Shown here: positions 53,979 to 62,981 of the stretch, one piece after another | How the letters are laid out: the number at the start of each line of letters is the position of its first letter | How positions within the stretch are numbered: position 1 is the first letter of the stretch | NCBI RefSeq assembly: GCF_000372725.1 | Contig: NW_005196756.1 | Span: 1,396,758 to 1,460,757, forward strand | From: Emiliania huxleyi CCMP1516 | Taxonomy: Eukaryota > Haptophyta > Isochrysidales > Noelaerhabdaceae | Direction: 5' to 3' | DNA length: 64,000 nt | Notes under the pieces: generated by a model | Databases searched by the model: none | Told to the model about the DNA's origin: nothing | The model's input: only the letters and a program-made list of their open reading frames with translations | Made by a program: the position numbers and the translations under genes

Positions 53979-54611
53979 ATCAACGGCGTGACGGCGGTCA
54001 CGCCGACAAACGATGGGCGGCGACTACTGACGGGCGGTGCCGATGGCAAGGTGCGCGTGTGGGCCGTCTCCAAGGCGCAGCAGGTGATGGTCGCCTCGAT
54101 GCAGGAGCACAAGGGGCCAATCTTTTCGATTGCAATCCGCGCCAACGACTCGGAGTGCGTCTCGGCGTCGGCGGACGGCTCATGCATCGTGTGGGCACTT
54201 GCTGGCCTCACGCCCTACACGCGAGTGGGCGTGCTGTTCGCGCCGCAGTTCTTCAAGTGCGCGGTCTACTTGCCGGACGAGTCGCAAATCCTAACGTGCG
54301 GGACGGACCGCAAGGTGACGTACTGGGACAGCACTGACTTTTCGCAAATTCGTGTCGTCGACGCTTCGGAGGAGGCGGAGATGACCTCACTCCACATCTC
54401 TGGTGACGGCACTTTCTTCGCCTCTGGCTCGGCTGACCGGCGGGTCAAGCTATGGTCCTATGACGAGGGTGTGGCGTACTGCGTCGGCAACGCGCACTCG
54501 AGTGCAGTCGCCGCCATCAAAATCTCCCCGGACGAGCAGACGGTGGTGTCGGTCGGCAGGGAGGGCGGAATCAACATCTGGAGGGTGCCAGAGGGCATGG
54601 GCGCGGCGTGA
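53979..54611 (+). CDS. CFAP52/WDR16-like WD40 repeats, C-terminal part only
   Basis: CFAP52 is a WD40 protein of motile cilia and flagella. The exon of 210 residues follows an AG at 53978. It contains RLLTGGADGKVRVWAVSKA, MQEHKGPIFSIAIRANDSEC, SASADGSCIVWALAGLTPYT, CGTDRKVTYWDSTDFSQIRV and a last blade ending GGINIWRVPEG. The order and spacing match the last four to five blades of CFAP52. The N-terminal half is absent; a CCCH-finger exon stands directly upstream. Either the rest was lost, giving a fragment, or the missing exons lie elsewhere. Confidence 0.72.
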   Translation: MNGVTAVTPTNDGRRLLTGGADGKVRVWAVSKAQQVMVASMQEHKGPIFSIAIRANDSECVSASADGSCIVWALAGLTPYTRVGVLFAPQFFKCAVYLPDESQILTCGTDRKVTYWDSTDFSQIRVVDASEEAEMTSLHISGDGTFFASGSADRRVKLWSYDEGVAYCVGNAHSSAVAAIKISPDEQTVVSVGREGGINIWRVPEGMGAA

Positions 54612-55100
54612 GGGGGAAGCGCGAGGACTTGAGGGATTGGGGGGGTGGCCTTTGGGACGTGCAGCTCGGCAGCCCCACGCGGGGCATTAATTAGCATCTG
54701 GGCCATGATGCAGGTTGGGATGCAGGAAAGTCGGGAAAGTGAGCTGATGGAGGGCGTGGGCGTGACACACTCTGTGTGGTCTCTATGAGGGGATCGGGGG
54801 CATTGTTGACAGTAACAACTCGCTCAGACCACAAAGCTAATGCTTCGTGACCTCATTGAGGTTTCCGCATCGGCGCGGCCATGTGTCCCTTCCACGCACA
54901 CTCCCCCCCGCCCCACAGACACGAGCGGCGGCGGCGGCCCCGCGAGCGAGCATCGCAAAGTCCAAAGAGGCAGCGTCCGCGCGCATGCGCTTTTGCGAAA
55001 GGGCGCCAAAGGGTTGTTCCTCATGCGCCGCCCTTCCTTTTTAGCTCGGATACGACGATACGAATTCCTGCGTTTTACTCGCTTCGACGCCGAGTTCGCG
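54612..55100. other. Intergenic, nothing recognised
   Basis: This is G-rich sequence after the WD40 stop, followed by mixed sequence. A plus-strand frame from about 54881 continues into the next gene but its beginning looks non-coding. Confidence 0.4.
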
Positions 55101-55279
55101 CAGAGGTCGCCTCCGTTTCCGACGGCGACGGCGTCTCCACCAAGGGCAAGGCACGCGTGGAGCCGGAGGTCAAGGCCGAGTCGTCAGCTCGTCTGGCAGC
55201 AAGGGCAAGGCGAAGGCGGCGCCTGCAGCGAAGCGGCATGTGCTCGTCGAGTTCAAGTTTCGCTCGTGCAGGTGCAACA

Positions 55280-56254
55280 CGGATAGACGCCGGCGAGTGG
55301 AACGGAGTGCTGCATGTGCCGATGCTGCAGGATCCGACCACAGGCCGCTTTACTCTGGCCGCGGGGACGACGATGCCCAGCCCAGAGACATTCACGGCAA
55401 CCTTCCACCGGGCAGCCGCCGGGCAGCCCATCGAAAGCTTTGAGCTGGGCTACGACTACGACTACTACATCGAGGAGGGGGTGTACACCAGCGTGCGGCC
55501 GAGCGACGCGAAGGGGTCGTGGATTCACGGGGGCGGAGGCGAGTCGCGCTCGTTCACGTGGCTCGATGCGTGGGAGCGGCACCAGGGCGGCATGCTGCAA
55601 GCGTACGCGAGGGCAACCATCGACTGGTACGAGGAGCCTGAGGACTTCAACGGGTGCGACGACGCCAACGTCAAGATCAAGCTGCACACGGTACTCTCGG
55701 CCCACAAGCCCGACGAGGGCAACAAAGCGAAGCTGGTCAAGTGGGAGGCAGGATCGTCGGCCGACTGGGACGCGCTGGTTGCAGTCGTCGCCGCGCGCAA
55801 TCCGAAGAAGAGCGCCGCGTGGTCTCGGCGGGCGGTGCAGGAGTACCGCCTCTTTCTCGAGCTCAAAGTGCAGGCCGGCGACTGGGACTCCTCATATTTC
55901 TCGCCGTCGACGCCTCTCGACGAAGTCTGGCATGCACACCTGTCGTTCGTGGACCGCTATCAGCGCGACATCCTCGCCCTCACGAACGGCGCACAGCGCG
56001 TGATCGTGCACTCGCCTGTCCTCGGCAACGACGCGTACGCACGCTACGCGGCGGCGCGCAGGGCGCATGTTGAGCGCATGGGCCGGACGGGTGGCACCGT
56101 CGACAAGGAGTTCTGGCCCCAACCGAAGGAGAGCCGCACGATGGCGACTCGGAAGAGGAACTCGACATGGATGCAGCTCCACGCGCCACACTGCACACAA
56201 AACACACAACATAGAGAACTTCGATGGCGCCAGCGCCCCTGCTGTTGTAGTTGA
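55280..56254 (+). CDS. WHxH-motif protein related to glycine-rich-domain (GRDP) family
   Basis: The conserved part begins RIDAGEWNGVLHVPMLQD at 55280 and stays in one frame to the stop at 56254, about 324 residues. It contains GYDYDYYIEEGVYT and later YRLFLELKVQAGDWDSSYF, then PSTPLDEVWHAHLSFVDRYQ. The WHxH block is the hallmark of the plant/fungal GRDP (DUF1399-like) domain, whose function is poorly known. Upstream, Lys/Ala-rich sequence in two frames (KGKAKAAPAAKRHVLVEFKF) suggests an earlier exon or a frameshift near 55260. The start codon is unresolved. Confidence 0.55.
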   Translation, partial: RIDAGEWNGVLHVPMLQDPTTGRFTLAAGTTMPSPETFTATFHRAAAGQPIESFELGYDYDYYIEEGVYTSVRPSDAKGSWIHGGGGESRSFTWLDAWERHQGGMLQAYARATIDWYEEPEDFNGCDDANVKIKLHTVLSAHKPDEGNKAKLVKWEAGSSADWDALVAVVAARNPKKSAAWSRRAVQEYRLFLELKVQAGDWDSSYFSPSTPLDEVWHAHLSFVDRYQRDILALTNGAQRVIVHSPVLGNDAYARYAAARRAHVERMGRTGGTVDKEFWPQPKESRTMATRKRNSTWMQLHAPHCTQNTQHRELRWRQRPCCCS

Positions 56255-56627
56255 CAAGTGGGGAGCAGACGGCTTCAGATGAAGCTGCCCCCAGCAGGCG
56301 TTTTGACGGATATCAAAATTCTTCCCTACAAAGAGGCCACCAACGCGCAACTCGGTGTCGGTGAGCCGGCAGAGAAACAGAAAGAGGAATATCATCACGA
56401 AAATCGAAAAAAACGTCCCACGGGGCCCCGCGGCCGCGCGATGCCGATGGCGTTGGCGATGGAAAGTACTAAAAGTAGACACCCAGGCTAGGTAACTGCA
56501 CGTGTCGCGTCGTCGCGTGTTGAGAACTTCAAAAATAGCTCCCTCCACTAAACCCCAGCCCCAACTCTCCTGACACACGAGTGTGGCTCCGCCATCGCGC
56601 AAGGCGCATCGGCGATCGGCCCGCCGC
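56255..56627. other. Intergenic between convergent genes
   Basis: AT-richer sequence near 56385-56415 is seen. No gene or RNA is recognised. Confidence 0.4.
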
Positions 56628-57200
56628 TCAGGCATACGGCAGCAGGCGGCGAAGTTTTTTTGCGAGCCCCTTGTGCGTTACCACTCGCGGCGCCTTCTTC
56701 GCCAGCGTCGCCCGCCTCCGCTCGCCCGCTTGCAGGTGCGCCTTGCCCGCGGCCTTGTGCGTAAACGTCCTGACGAAGGAAGAGCCGTGTGGGTGCATGG
56801 GCAGGAAAGGACGAAAGCGGAGTGAGAAGAGTCGGACAGCAGCGCGGCGCGGGCGCAAGGCCGTGCGCAACGTCAGCGATGGCGGGGATCGAGCGTCTTG
56901 TGGAGCGGCGCACCCGTCGCCACGCAGCTTGAAGCGCTGCGCCGCCGCGCGGTTCGTTTTGAGCTTCTTTGGCAGACCGCGCGCCCTCCTGCTCCGCCCG
57001 CTCGGCACAGGGTACGTCTTTGGGTGCCACCGGCTAGGGCGCGTAATGTTCCACCTCCGGGCTGACGCGTCAATCGGCGGCGGTGGCTGCTGCAGGAGTG
57101 CAAGGGCCGACGGCCGCGGCAGCAGTGCGCAGGCGGGCGCAGCGCGCTGCGGCGGGCTCGACCGACTGGGAAATGAGAGAAGCCGGCTCGAGCCCACCAT
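56628..57200 (-). CDS. Organellar ribosomal protein bL35
   Basis: bL35 is a small protein of the bacterial-type large subunit, here nuclear-encoded for plastid or mitochondrion. Exon 1 (57200-56914) encodes a Ser/Ala/Pro/Arg-rich targeting region starting MVGSSRLLSFPSRSSP and then KKLKTNRAAAQRFKLRGDG. Exon 2 (56769-56628) encodes HKAAGKAHLQAGERRRATLA and VVTHKGLAKKLRRLLPYA. The join across a GT-AG intron gives 142 residues. KTNRAAAQRFK matches the family motif KTHKGAAKRFK, and the end R-LLPY is also conserved. Which organelle is not decided by the leader. Confidence 0.88.
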   Translation of the reverse strand: MVGSSRLLSFPSRSSPPQRAAPACALLPRPSALALLQQPPPPIDASARRWNITRPSRWHPKTYPVPSGRSRRARGLPKKLKTNRAAAQRFKLRGDGCAAPQDARSPPSLTLRTALRPRRAAVRLFSLRFRPFLPMHPHGSSFVRTFTHKAAGKAHLQAGERRRATLAKKAPRVVTHKGLAKKLRRLLPYA

Positions 57201-57345
57201 CGCCGCGCGCGAGAGCGCCGCGCGCCCTCCGGATCTGGCTCCAACACGAACGCAGAGCGACAACATATGCCTCGGGTCGCGCTTTTTCGCAAGCGGCGCA
57301 AGGAAGAAATGCAGTTGGACCGCCACCGCGTTCCGCTCGACCTGA

Positions 57346-59004
57346 TCGAAGCTAGAGGCGGTGGTCTTCATGTGGGTGCCAGCACACGTGGGAATAGCCT
57401 GCAACGCATACGCCGACGCGGTGGCGACAGCACACCTCGGGGATAACGACACGGAGGACGCCTCGAAAGTGGTGCGGGACGCGGTGCGGACGCGGCCATG
57501 CATGTACACGGTGCGAAGGGAGGCGGCAGAGAACGCAGAGAAGAGGGAGATAGTGGACCGACGGACGTACGGACACATGTGTAAGAGCGCGCACGAGTGG
57601 GTGTGCGAGCAATATCGAAAGACGGTGAGGCCGGGGTCCCACACGGCAGGGGTGGCGGGACGGTTGTGGAGCGAAGTGGCAGTAGCCAGCCTCAAGCATC
57701 GATGGGATAATAAGATGAGATTACCAGACGAGAACGGGGGGAAGGACAGGCGGGCGACATTTGACGACGTCGGGGATCACAATGTGACGACCAAAACGAT
57801 CTTGGGGGCCAGGGTGAGACAACAGGTCGGGGTGCCACATGGGGCACACCACAGGCGTATTCTAGAGGGGGAAAAGAAACGGGGAATAAGGGGCCCCGCC
57901 ACGAGAAGTGCGTTCTGGGGATGCAGAGCGTGCAAAGCGGCAAGGGATGAGGCCACGAAAGAGGCGCGCGAGGCAAGGAGGAGACGCGGGGAACTGAAAG
58001 ACTGGGACGATTGGACACAAGAAGACAGTGAGCCACCACAGGCGTCGTTGGCGCACATACTGAGCGGCAGCTGCGCTGGAAATAAGGAAGAGGCGCGTCA
58101 CTTCATGCGGAAGCTCGACAAACACACAGCGAGGGCGACAGCAAGAGTTGAACGGGAGGCGCCGGACTCAAAAGACACCGCCACATTCCTGAGACGAGCG
58201 AGGGCAGCCTCCTTAAAGGCGAAAGGGTCTAGATTTGGGGCGCTCGCCGAAGAGGAGTACGACAAAATAGCGCCCGTGATTGCCTGCACGCTACCCGCAC
58301 TCACGGACTCCATACCCGAAAGAAAGAGAAGGGAGCTCGCGGGAGAGGTGACGAGTGAACTACAGGTAGTGGGGAAGGCAGCCTCGATGGCCATACAGAC
58401 ATGGGTGCGAAACAACGACAAGACCAAGGCACGGGCAGAGGAACGAGAGAAGAATATAGGGTGGATAAAGCGCCTGTTCACGGCATGGAGGGTGAGCCAC
58501 ACCGAACGTACCGAGCGAAGAGCCGAGCGGAAGGAGGACGGGGAAGATGACTCCGAGGAGGACGAACCAGTGGAAATTCAGTTGTCAGATGTCACGATGC
58601 ATCCAAAGGGGACCCCAGCGCCGGCATCATCCGTAGAGGCACGAGTGTTCGAAGAGAGAGTGGACCTGAGCAACAACATGACCTGGAGGCAAATGATCGG
58701 AGTGGGAGTCAGAAATGTGGTCCTTGCGCGAGGGGAGCTCGATAGACTCGAGGGGCCAGGATACGCCGCGAGGAGGACGGAGTTGCGCCGAAAGGCGAAA
58801 GAAGCCGCGAGAACAAGGGACCGGCAGGCGGCGGCGTCGCAGGACGACGCAGAAGAGAACGACGCGACAGAGGAGGAAATGACAAGGGAGAGAACGACGA
58901 GAGTGGGACGACCGCGAGGTGGCATGAAGGCTGCAGCGAGAAGCGGCGAGAGACTGCGAAGAGAGATAGGAAGAGGCAGACTCCCTAGGGTGGGCGACGG
59001 CTAG
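57346..59004 (+). mobile_element. 5-prime-truncated LINE: RNase H end and C-terminal ORF
   Basis: The open frame (first ATG 57370) begins in FMWVPAHVGIACNAYADAVA, the end of a retrotransposon RNase H domain. The region should be preceded by endonuclease and reverse transcriptase, which are absent; just upstream is the bL35 gene. A Cys-containing stretch (WGCRACKAARDEATKEAREA) and HILSGSC follow, then a long charged, Arg/Glu-rich C-terminus. After the TAG, a 3-prime UTR (58985-59101) ends in TTGTCTGTTTTCTTTC repeats. The long intact frame suggests a fairly recent insertion. Other truncated tails of this family lie at 9862, 16285 and 32207. Confidence 0.78.
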
Positions 59005-59340
59005 CGCATCACACACCTCTCCTTAAAATCCCTGTGTGATGGCGGCGTGCCGTCCTCCCATCCCTCCCTTGGGTTGTCTGTTTTCTTTCTTTCTTTCTTT
59101 CCGCTCGACCTGGGTTCGAGCCGTGAGGACCTGGGTTCGAATCGCTGTTGGCGGTAGGGTAGATAAAAAATCTTCTTCCCTATTCACAGGCGCGCGGGAT
59201 GCGTCGGGTGTGAATGGACATTCTTGCCCAGGTGAGCCGGTGTGTGTGCCAGTCGCGCTAGTCTCGCCCTTGTCGTGCCAGAAAGAAAGAAAGAAAGAAA
59301 ACCCGCGCCCAAGAGGGTTGGCTCCCGGCCGAGCACACAA
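59005..59340. other. LINE 3-prime tail and short repeats
   Basis: After the TTTC tail (59085-59101), two CTGGGTTCGA motifs (59110, 59132) resemble polymerase III B boxes. A repeat with a GAAA tail (59230-59305) matches 17251-17333. The next gene begins right after. Confidence 0.5.
59230..59305 (+). repeat. Short dispersed repeat with (GAAA)n tail, second copy
   Basis: This copy carries GGTGAGCCGGTGTGTGTGCC and CGCCCTTGTCGTGCCAG followed by GAAAGAAAGAAAG. It shares these with 17251-17333. In both places it stands just upstream of a gene in the same orientation. Confidence 0.75.
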
Positions 59341-59895
59341 ATGGACTTTCCAATCGCCTCCGCCGCCGCCGCCCTCCTCTCCGATCTCACCGTGACCAGC
59401 TTCACGCTGCGCGCCGCTGCTGCCGTCTCACTCGAGGCGCCGCCGCCGCGCCGTCGGCCAGTGCAGCCCCACCGCCGCCCGGGGCTCAATCAGCCGGGGC
59501 GGAAGCGCTCAACACAGTGGATGCAAAGCGAGGTCGCGCGCCTGCGAGCGCTGCGCCACAAGCTGGTACACCTCATCGAGGCCGACGAGATGAGGCGAGA
59601 GGCAAAAGATGAGGCGGCCACGGCACTTCTAGCACTGCAACGAGCGCGAGAGGTTTGCGAGGCAAAGGTGCACAGGGCGATGGAGCACGCGTCAGAAGCG
59701 GTCGAATACGCGGCGGCGCGACGTGAAAAGCGCCACCGCGAGATCGATTTTGAGAGCAAGAAGAAGAGGGCTGCGCTTAAAGCTCGGCTCCGTGGCCGCG
59801 TCCATCGTTCAGGCCGCAGCTTCGAGCAGGCGTTCGACGCCTTTCTCGGGGCAGCGAGTCCAGGCTCTTCGGTGCTGGAGGAGTACGGGAAATGA
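59341..59895 (+). CDS. Hypothetical coiled-coil protein
   Basis: The product is 184 residues from the ATG at 59341. Residues about 60-150 are a long charged helix (QSEVARLRALRHKLVHLIEA, then REAKDEAATALLALQRAREV) ending in a Lys/Arg cluster (ESKKKRAALKARLRGR). No domain is recognised. The basic cluster could be a nuclear signal. The short GAAA-tail repeat directly upstream may supply its leader. Confidence 0.5.
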   Translation: MDFPIASAAAALLSDLTVTSFTLRAAAAVSLEAPPPRRRPVQPHRRPGLNQPGRKRSTQWMQSEVARLRALRHKLVHLIEADEMRREAKDEAATALLALQRAREVCEAKVHRAMEHASEAVEYAAARREKRHREIDFESKKKRAALKARLRGRVHRSGRSFEQAFDAFLGAASPGSSVLEEYGK

Positions 59896-60957
59896 GGCGC
59901 TCCATGCACCCAGGCAGGGCAAGATGGCGCACTTTGCCGTCACGTCATGCATCACTGTCGCTCTGAGACCTCTACTGCATCCTTTGCTGGTGGCGCCTGG
60001 GCTTGGACCCTTGATGTGAGGAGGGGAGTGCGAATACACAGTGCACGACCCTCGAGCTTGCGGTACGTGTCTAAAACCTTTAACGATCTCGAGTACTCGA
60101 GAGACAGCGCGATGTCCTCATGTCCACCGGGCGCGTGTGACACACACACGTTGCACACGATTGGCTCGGGAGGAGCCGACACGAGGCACACACTGTCACC
60201 GGCCGTAGCTACGGCTCTAGGGTTGTCAAACGTTAAGAGCTGAACAGTGTTGCTAGTGTTAACAGTAACAACAGAACAACAGTGGGGCTCCCAAACAACA
60301 GTAGCTAACGTTAGGCCGGCTGAACAACAATAAGGAAGGCCTGGCAGTGACCCACGACGATCTCCAGCGTCCAGTGCGGGTAATACCCGAAAATACCCGC
60401 AACCCGGAAACCCCCAGGTATTTTCCGGGTTTTACCCGGGTTTTTTGCCGTTTTCTGCTTGCTGGCCGCTGAACAACAGTAACAACAGTAACAACAGTAA
60501 CAGCATGGGCTGGGGTGAACACTTGAACAACGTTAAGGATTTCAGCCAACACTAGCGCAACTGTTAGGCCCCAAATTAACGTTAGGCAACCCTAGCCGTA
60601 GCACCGGGTCCGGACTGCTGGACACACAGCACATAGCTCACAGGACAGCTCACGAGGTGGCGCTATATAGTGGGGTTCTCGGGGACTGGCAACGGAGAAG
60701 AAGGTGGGACACAGGGATGGGGCCACAGAACTCACGAACTGATAACCCACCCCGCGCCGGGGGCGGTTGCGCGCGCGCGCGCCGGAGTACTTTGGACCCG
60801 CAGTCTGGCGCACCGAGAGAGCGACTGAGGAACGGGAGAGGCCCTGAGGGTTGTTGCGCGCGCGGGGGGGCGGATCGGTGCGCGGTGCCGCAGTGTACTC
60901 GGGCTCCGACTCCGGCGAAGGAGCGCTCGTGGGGAGGCTCGCGGAGGAAAGAGGCGT
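59896..60957. other. Intergenic with AACAGT iterations
   Basis: AACAGTAACAACAGT-type iterations lie at 60240-60300 and 60470-60505. A block of AATACCCG / CCCGGGTTTT sequence at 60375-60445 can fold back on itself. No gene is supported. Confidence 0.45.
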
Positions 60958-61399
60958 CTGAGCCCTGGTCTGACAGCCTGACAGCAAACCCCGGACAGCG
61001 CCTGACAGTGCCCGACAGCCTGACAGCGCTGACAGCACTTTCTCTGACAGTCTGACAGCACGTGTCTGACCGCCTGACAGGCGAGGGGTCCCGTCGCTGT
61101 CAGGCCCTAACGTGACAGCCTGACAGTTGCCTGACAGCCCGACAGCACACAGTGGCCTGACAGCAGCGCTGACAGCCCGACAGCAGCACAGACCGTACAC
61201 AGACCCCGTAGAGCCTCTTTCTTGTGCCCCATGAGGGTATAACAAAACTACATGCAAAGACATGTGAGTGTGGTCCATGTAGTCATGGGATGGTCATGGG
61301 TCTCTCTCTCAACCCTCCCGCCCGCCACCTCTGCGGACCCCTCTCTAGCACCGGCGGCTGTGCTACTAGCTACCAGCTAGCCTTCTGGTGCCCTACAGT

Positions 61400-62100
61400 C
61401 ATATGCCTACGGCGTCTGGGTGGGGGTGGCCGCCGCCGTCTGTGCCGCCGCCGCCGCCGCCCCGCCTGCGCCGCCATCTGCGCTCCCCAGGCGGCCGCTC
61501 CTGCTGGCGTGATCACGCCGTAGGAGGGGTGCAGCTGCGTAGCCGCCGGCGTCATCGGCGTCAGCGCCCCCGCCGCCGCCCGGCCAGCGGCCACGGCGGC
61601 GTCGACCGCCGCGTTGGTCGCAATCTTCTGCGCCTTGTGCTGCCCCCGCACCTTGGTCTGCGTGTGGTGCGCTGTGAGCGGGCGCTGCCGAGCCACTTGT
61701 GCGCGATCGACACGACCTGCGACCGCCGCGAGAGGAGGGTGAGTGCCCCGCGTGCGGGTATTGATGGACACACGACGAGGAGAACGCACGTTTGCAGCTC
61801 GGCCAGCGTCGGCTTCTCCGCTTCCACCGGCAGGTCGGCGAGCCACGCGCGGAGGTGCGACTCGCCGGCAGTGTGGCGCAGCACGTTGGAGCAGTTCGAG
61901 CCGATCGCGCCAGTCTCCCCGTAGAGCGCGCCCTTCTTCTTGCCGCACAAGGAGCATTGGTAGTAGCCGAAGTGGCGGTCGAGCTTCTTCACCCCCTGCG
62001 AGAGGGAAGCCAGTGGGTGTGGGCGGGAGGGTGATGAAGAGGAGTGTGGCGCCCACGCACCTTCTCCACAGACTCGTTGGGCGCTGCAAAGGAGAGGTAG
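61400..62100 (-). CDS. BED-like zinc-finger protein (partial model)
   Basis: On the minus strand a short exon (PNESVEK, near 62085-62063) joins GVKKLDRHFGYYQCSLCGKK across an intron. CSNVLRHTAGESHLRAWL follows. The pattern C-x2-C, then an N-L-H-x5-H end, resembles the BED finger common in hAT-type transposases and transposase-derived host proteins. Later exons read VVSIAHKWLGS and TKVRGQHKAQKIATNAAVDA with GVITPAGAAAWGAQMAAQA near 61480. The last part overlaps sequence shared with family A. No transposase catalytic core is seen. Small frame changes mean the gene may be decayed. Confidence 0.5.
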
Positions 62101-62124
62101 GAAGCCGAGTCACCAGAACAGAGC

Positions 62125-62313
62125 GTGCAAGTACTACAAGCTGACGAGCGACAACAATGGGGAGGCCTTCCGCTGGACCAGCAACTACCAGATCATCAGC
62201 AAGGTGTACCTGAAGAAGCACTCCACCCTGCCTCTCTGCTATTCCCTCAGTGCGGCAGACAAGAAGATGGTGACGTCCACCATGAAAAAGATGGTGGGAC
62301 CGGAGGCAGAGTA
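62125..62313 (+). CDS. Protein-like fragment on the opposite strand
   Basis: The plus strand reads KYYKLTSDNNGEAFRWTSNY, then SKVYLKKHSTLPLCYSLSAA and DKKMVTSTMKKMVGPEAE before a stop at 62313. The composition is clearly protein-like, unlike the GC-driven frames around it. It stands head to head with the BED-like gene and has no start of its own. It may be the last exon of an unknown gene. Confidence 0.4.
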
Positions 62314-62385
62314 GAGGCTGGAGTATGTGTAGTAGAGTCCTGCTGGTCTCCTATTGATAGTGTCATAAGTGTGGCTGGTGTGTGT

Positions 62386-62690
62386 CAGAGCCTGACAGCA
62401 CCCCGACAGCACCACCTGACAGCACCTGACAGCAACAGCCCAACGTCTGACAGCAGCAGCAGCCTGACAGCTCTGACAGCTCCGACAGCGTCTGACAGCA
62501 ACACCCGACAGCTCCGACAGGACCCGACAGCTACAGATCCCCTCGCCTGTCAGACACGCACCCGACAGCACCCGACAGCACTGACAGCACCTGACAGCTG
62601 GTCTGACAGAGGCACCTGACAGTGCCTGACAGCTGCCCGACAGACCGACAGATCACCTGACAGCACCTGACAGCCTGACAGCCAGGGCTC
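62386..62690. repeat. CTGACAGC minisatellite, third array
   Basis: About 35 short units vary around CTGACAGC with CCGACAGC, over roughly 300 bases. It is the same repeat that opens families A and B, here placed after the end of B. Confidence 0.93.
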
Positions 62691-62981
62691 AGAGAGGCGT
62701 GTGAAGAGTGTGGTTGCATGGAGAGCATACAGTGACGTCGAGTGCATGACGAGAGATGATGTGCATGTGGTCGCCCCGCGCGAGGATCGAGCAGTGGCCA
62801 GAGTGCAAGTTGAGTTCTGACGCAAGAGAGTCAGAGAGAGCCACTCTATTGGTCTGTCGCGGATATTCGTATATACAGAGGCTTTTCATCGTTTGTTATT
62901 TCAACGCGTGTTTCCACGTATAGTCTGTAGTCGCCTGTGGCTGTGCGCGCTGGGCCGAACCCGAACATCCGAACTGGTCAC
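62691..62981. other. Intergenic, nothing recognised
   Basis: Mixed sequence lies between the minisatellite and the NHL-BTB gene. No signal is seen. Confidence 0.4.

Larger units (their letters stand above)
60958..62360 (+). repeat. Repeat family B: longer relative of the 5277-6031 repeat
   Basis: CTGACAGC units (60966-61195) and the segment with CCCCATGAGGGTATAACAAA repeat family A in order. At about 61495 the similarity breaks and 800 bases of extra sequence follow, including a BED-like finger gene. Similarity resumes at about 62308 with GAGTATGTGTAGTAGAGTCC. Confidence 0.8.

Noticed and set aside
56628-57695. Single 355-codon minus-strand frame as one protein
   Set aside because: Only its two parts matching bL35 are coding; the middle is an intron with GT-AG ends and the upstream part is the reverse of the LINE ORF.
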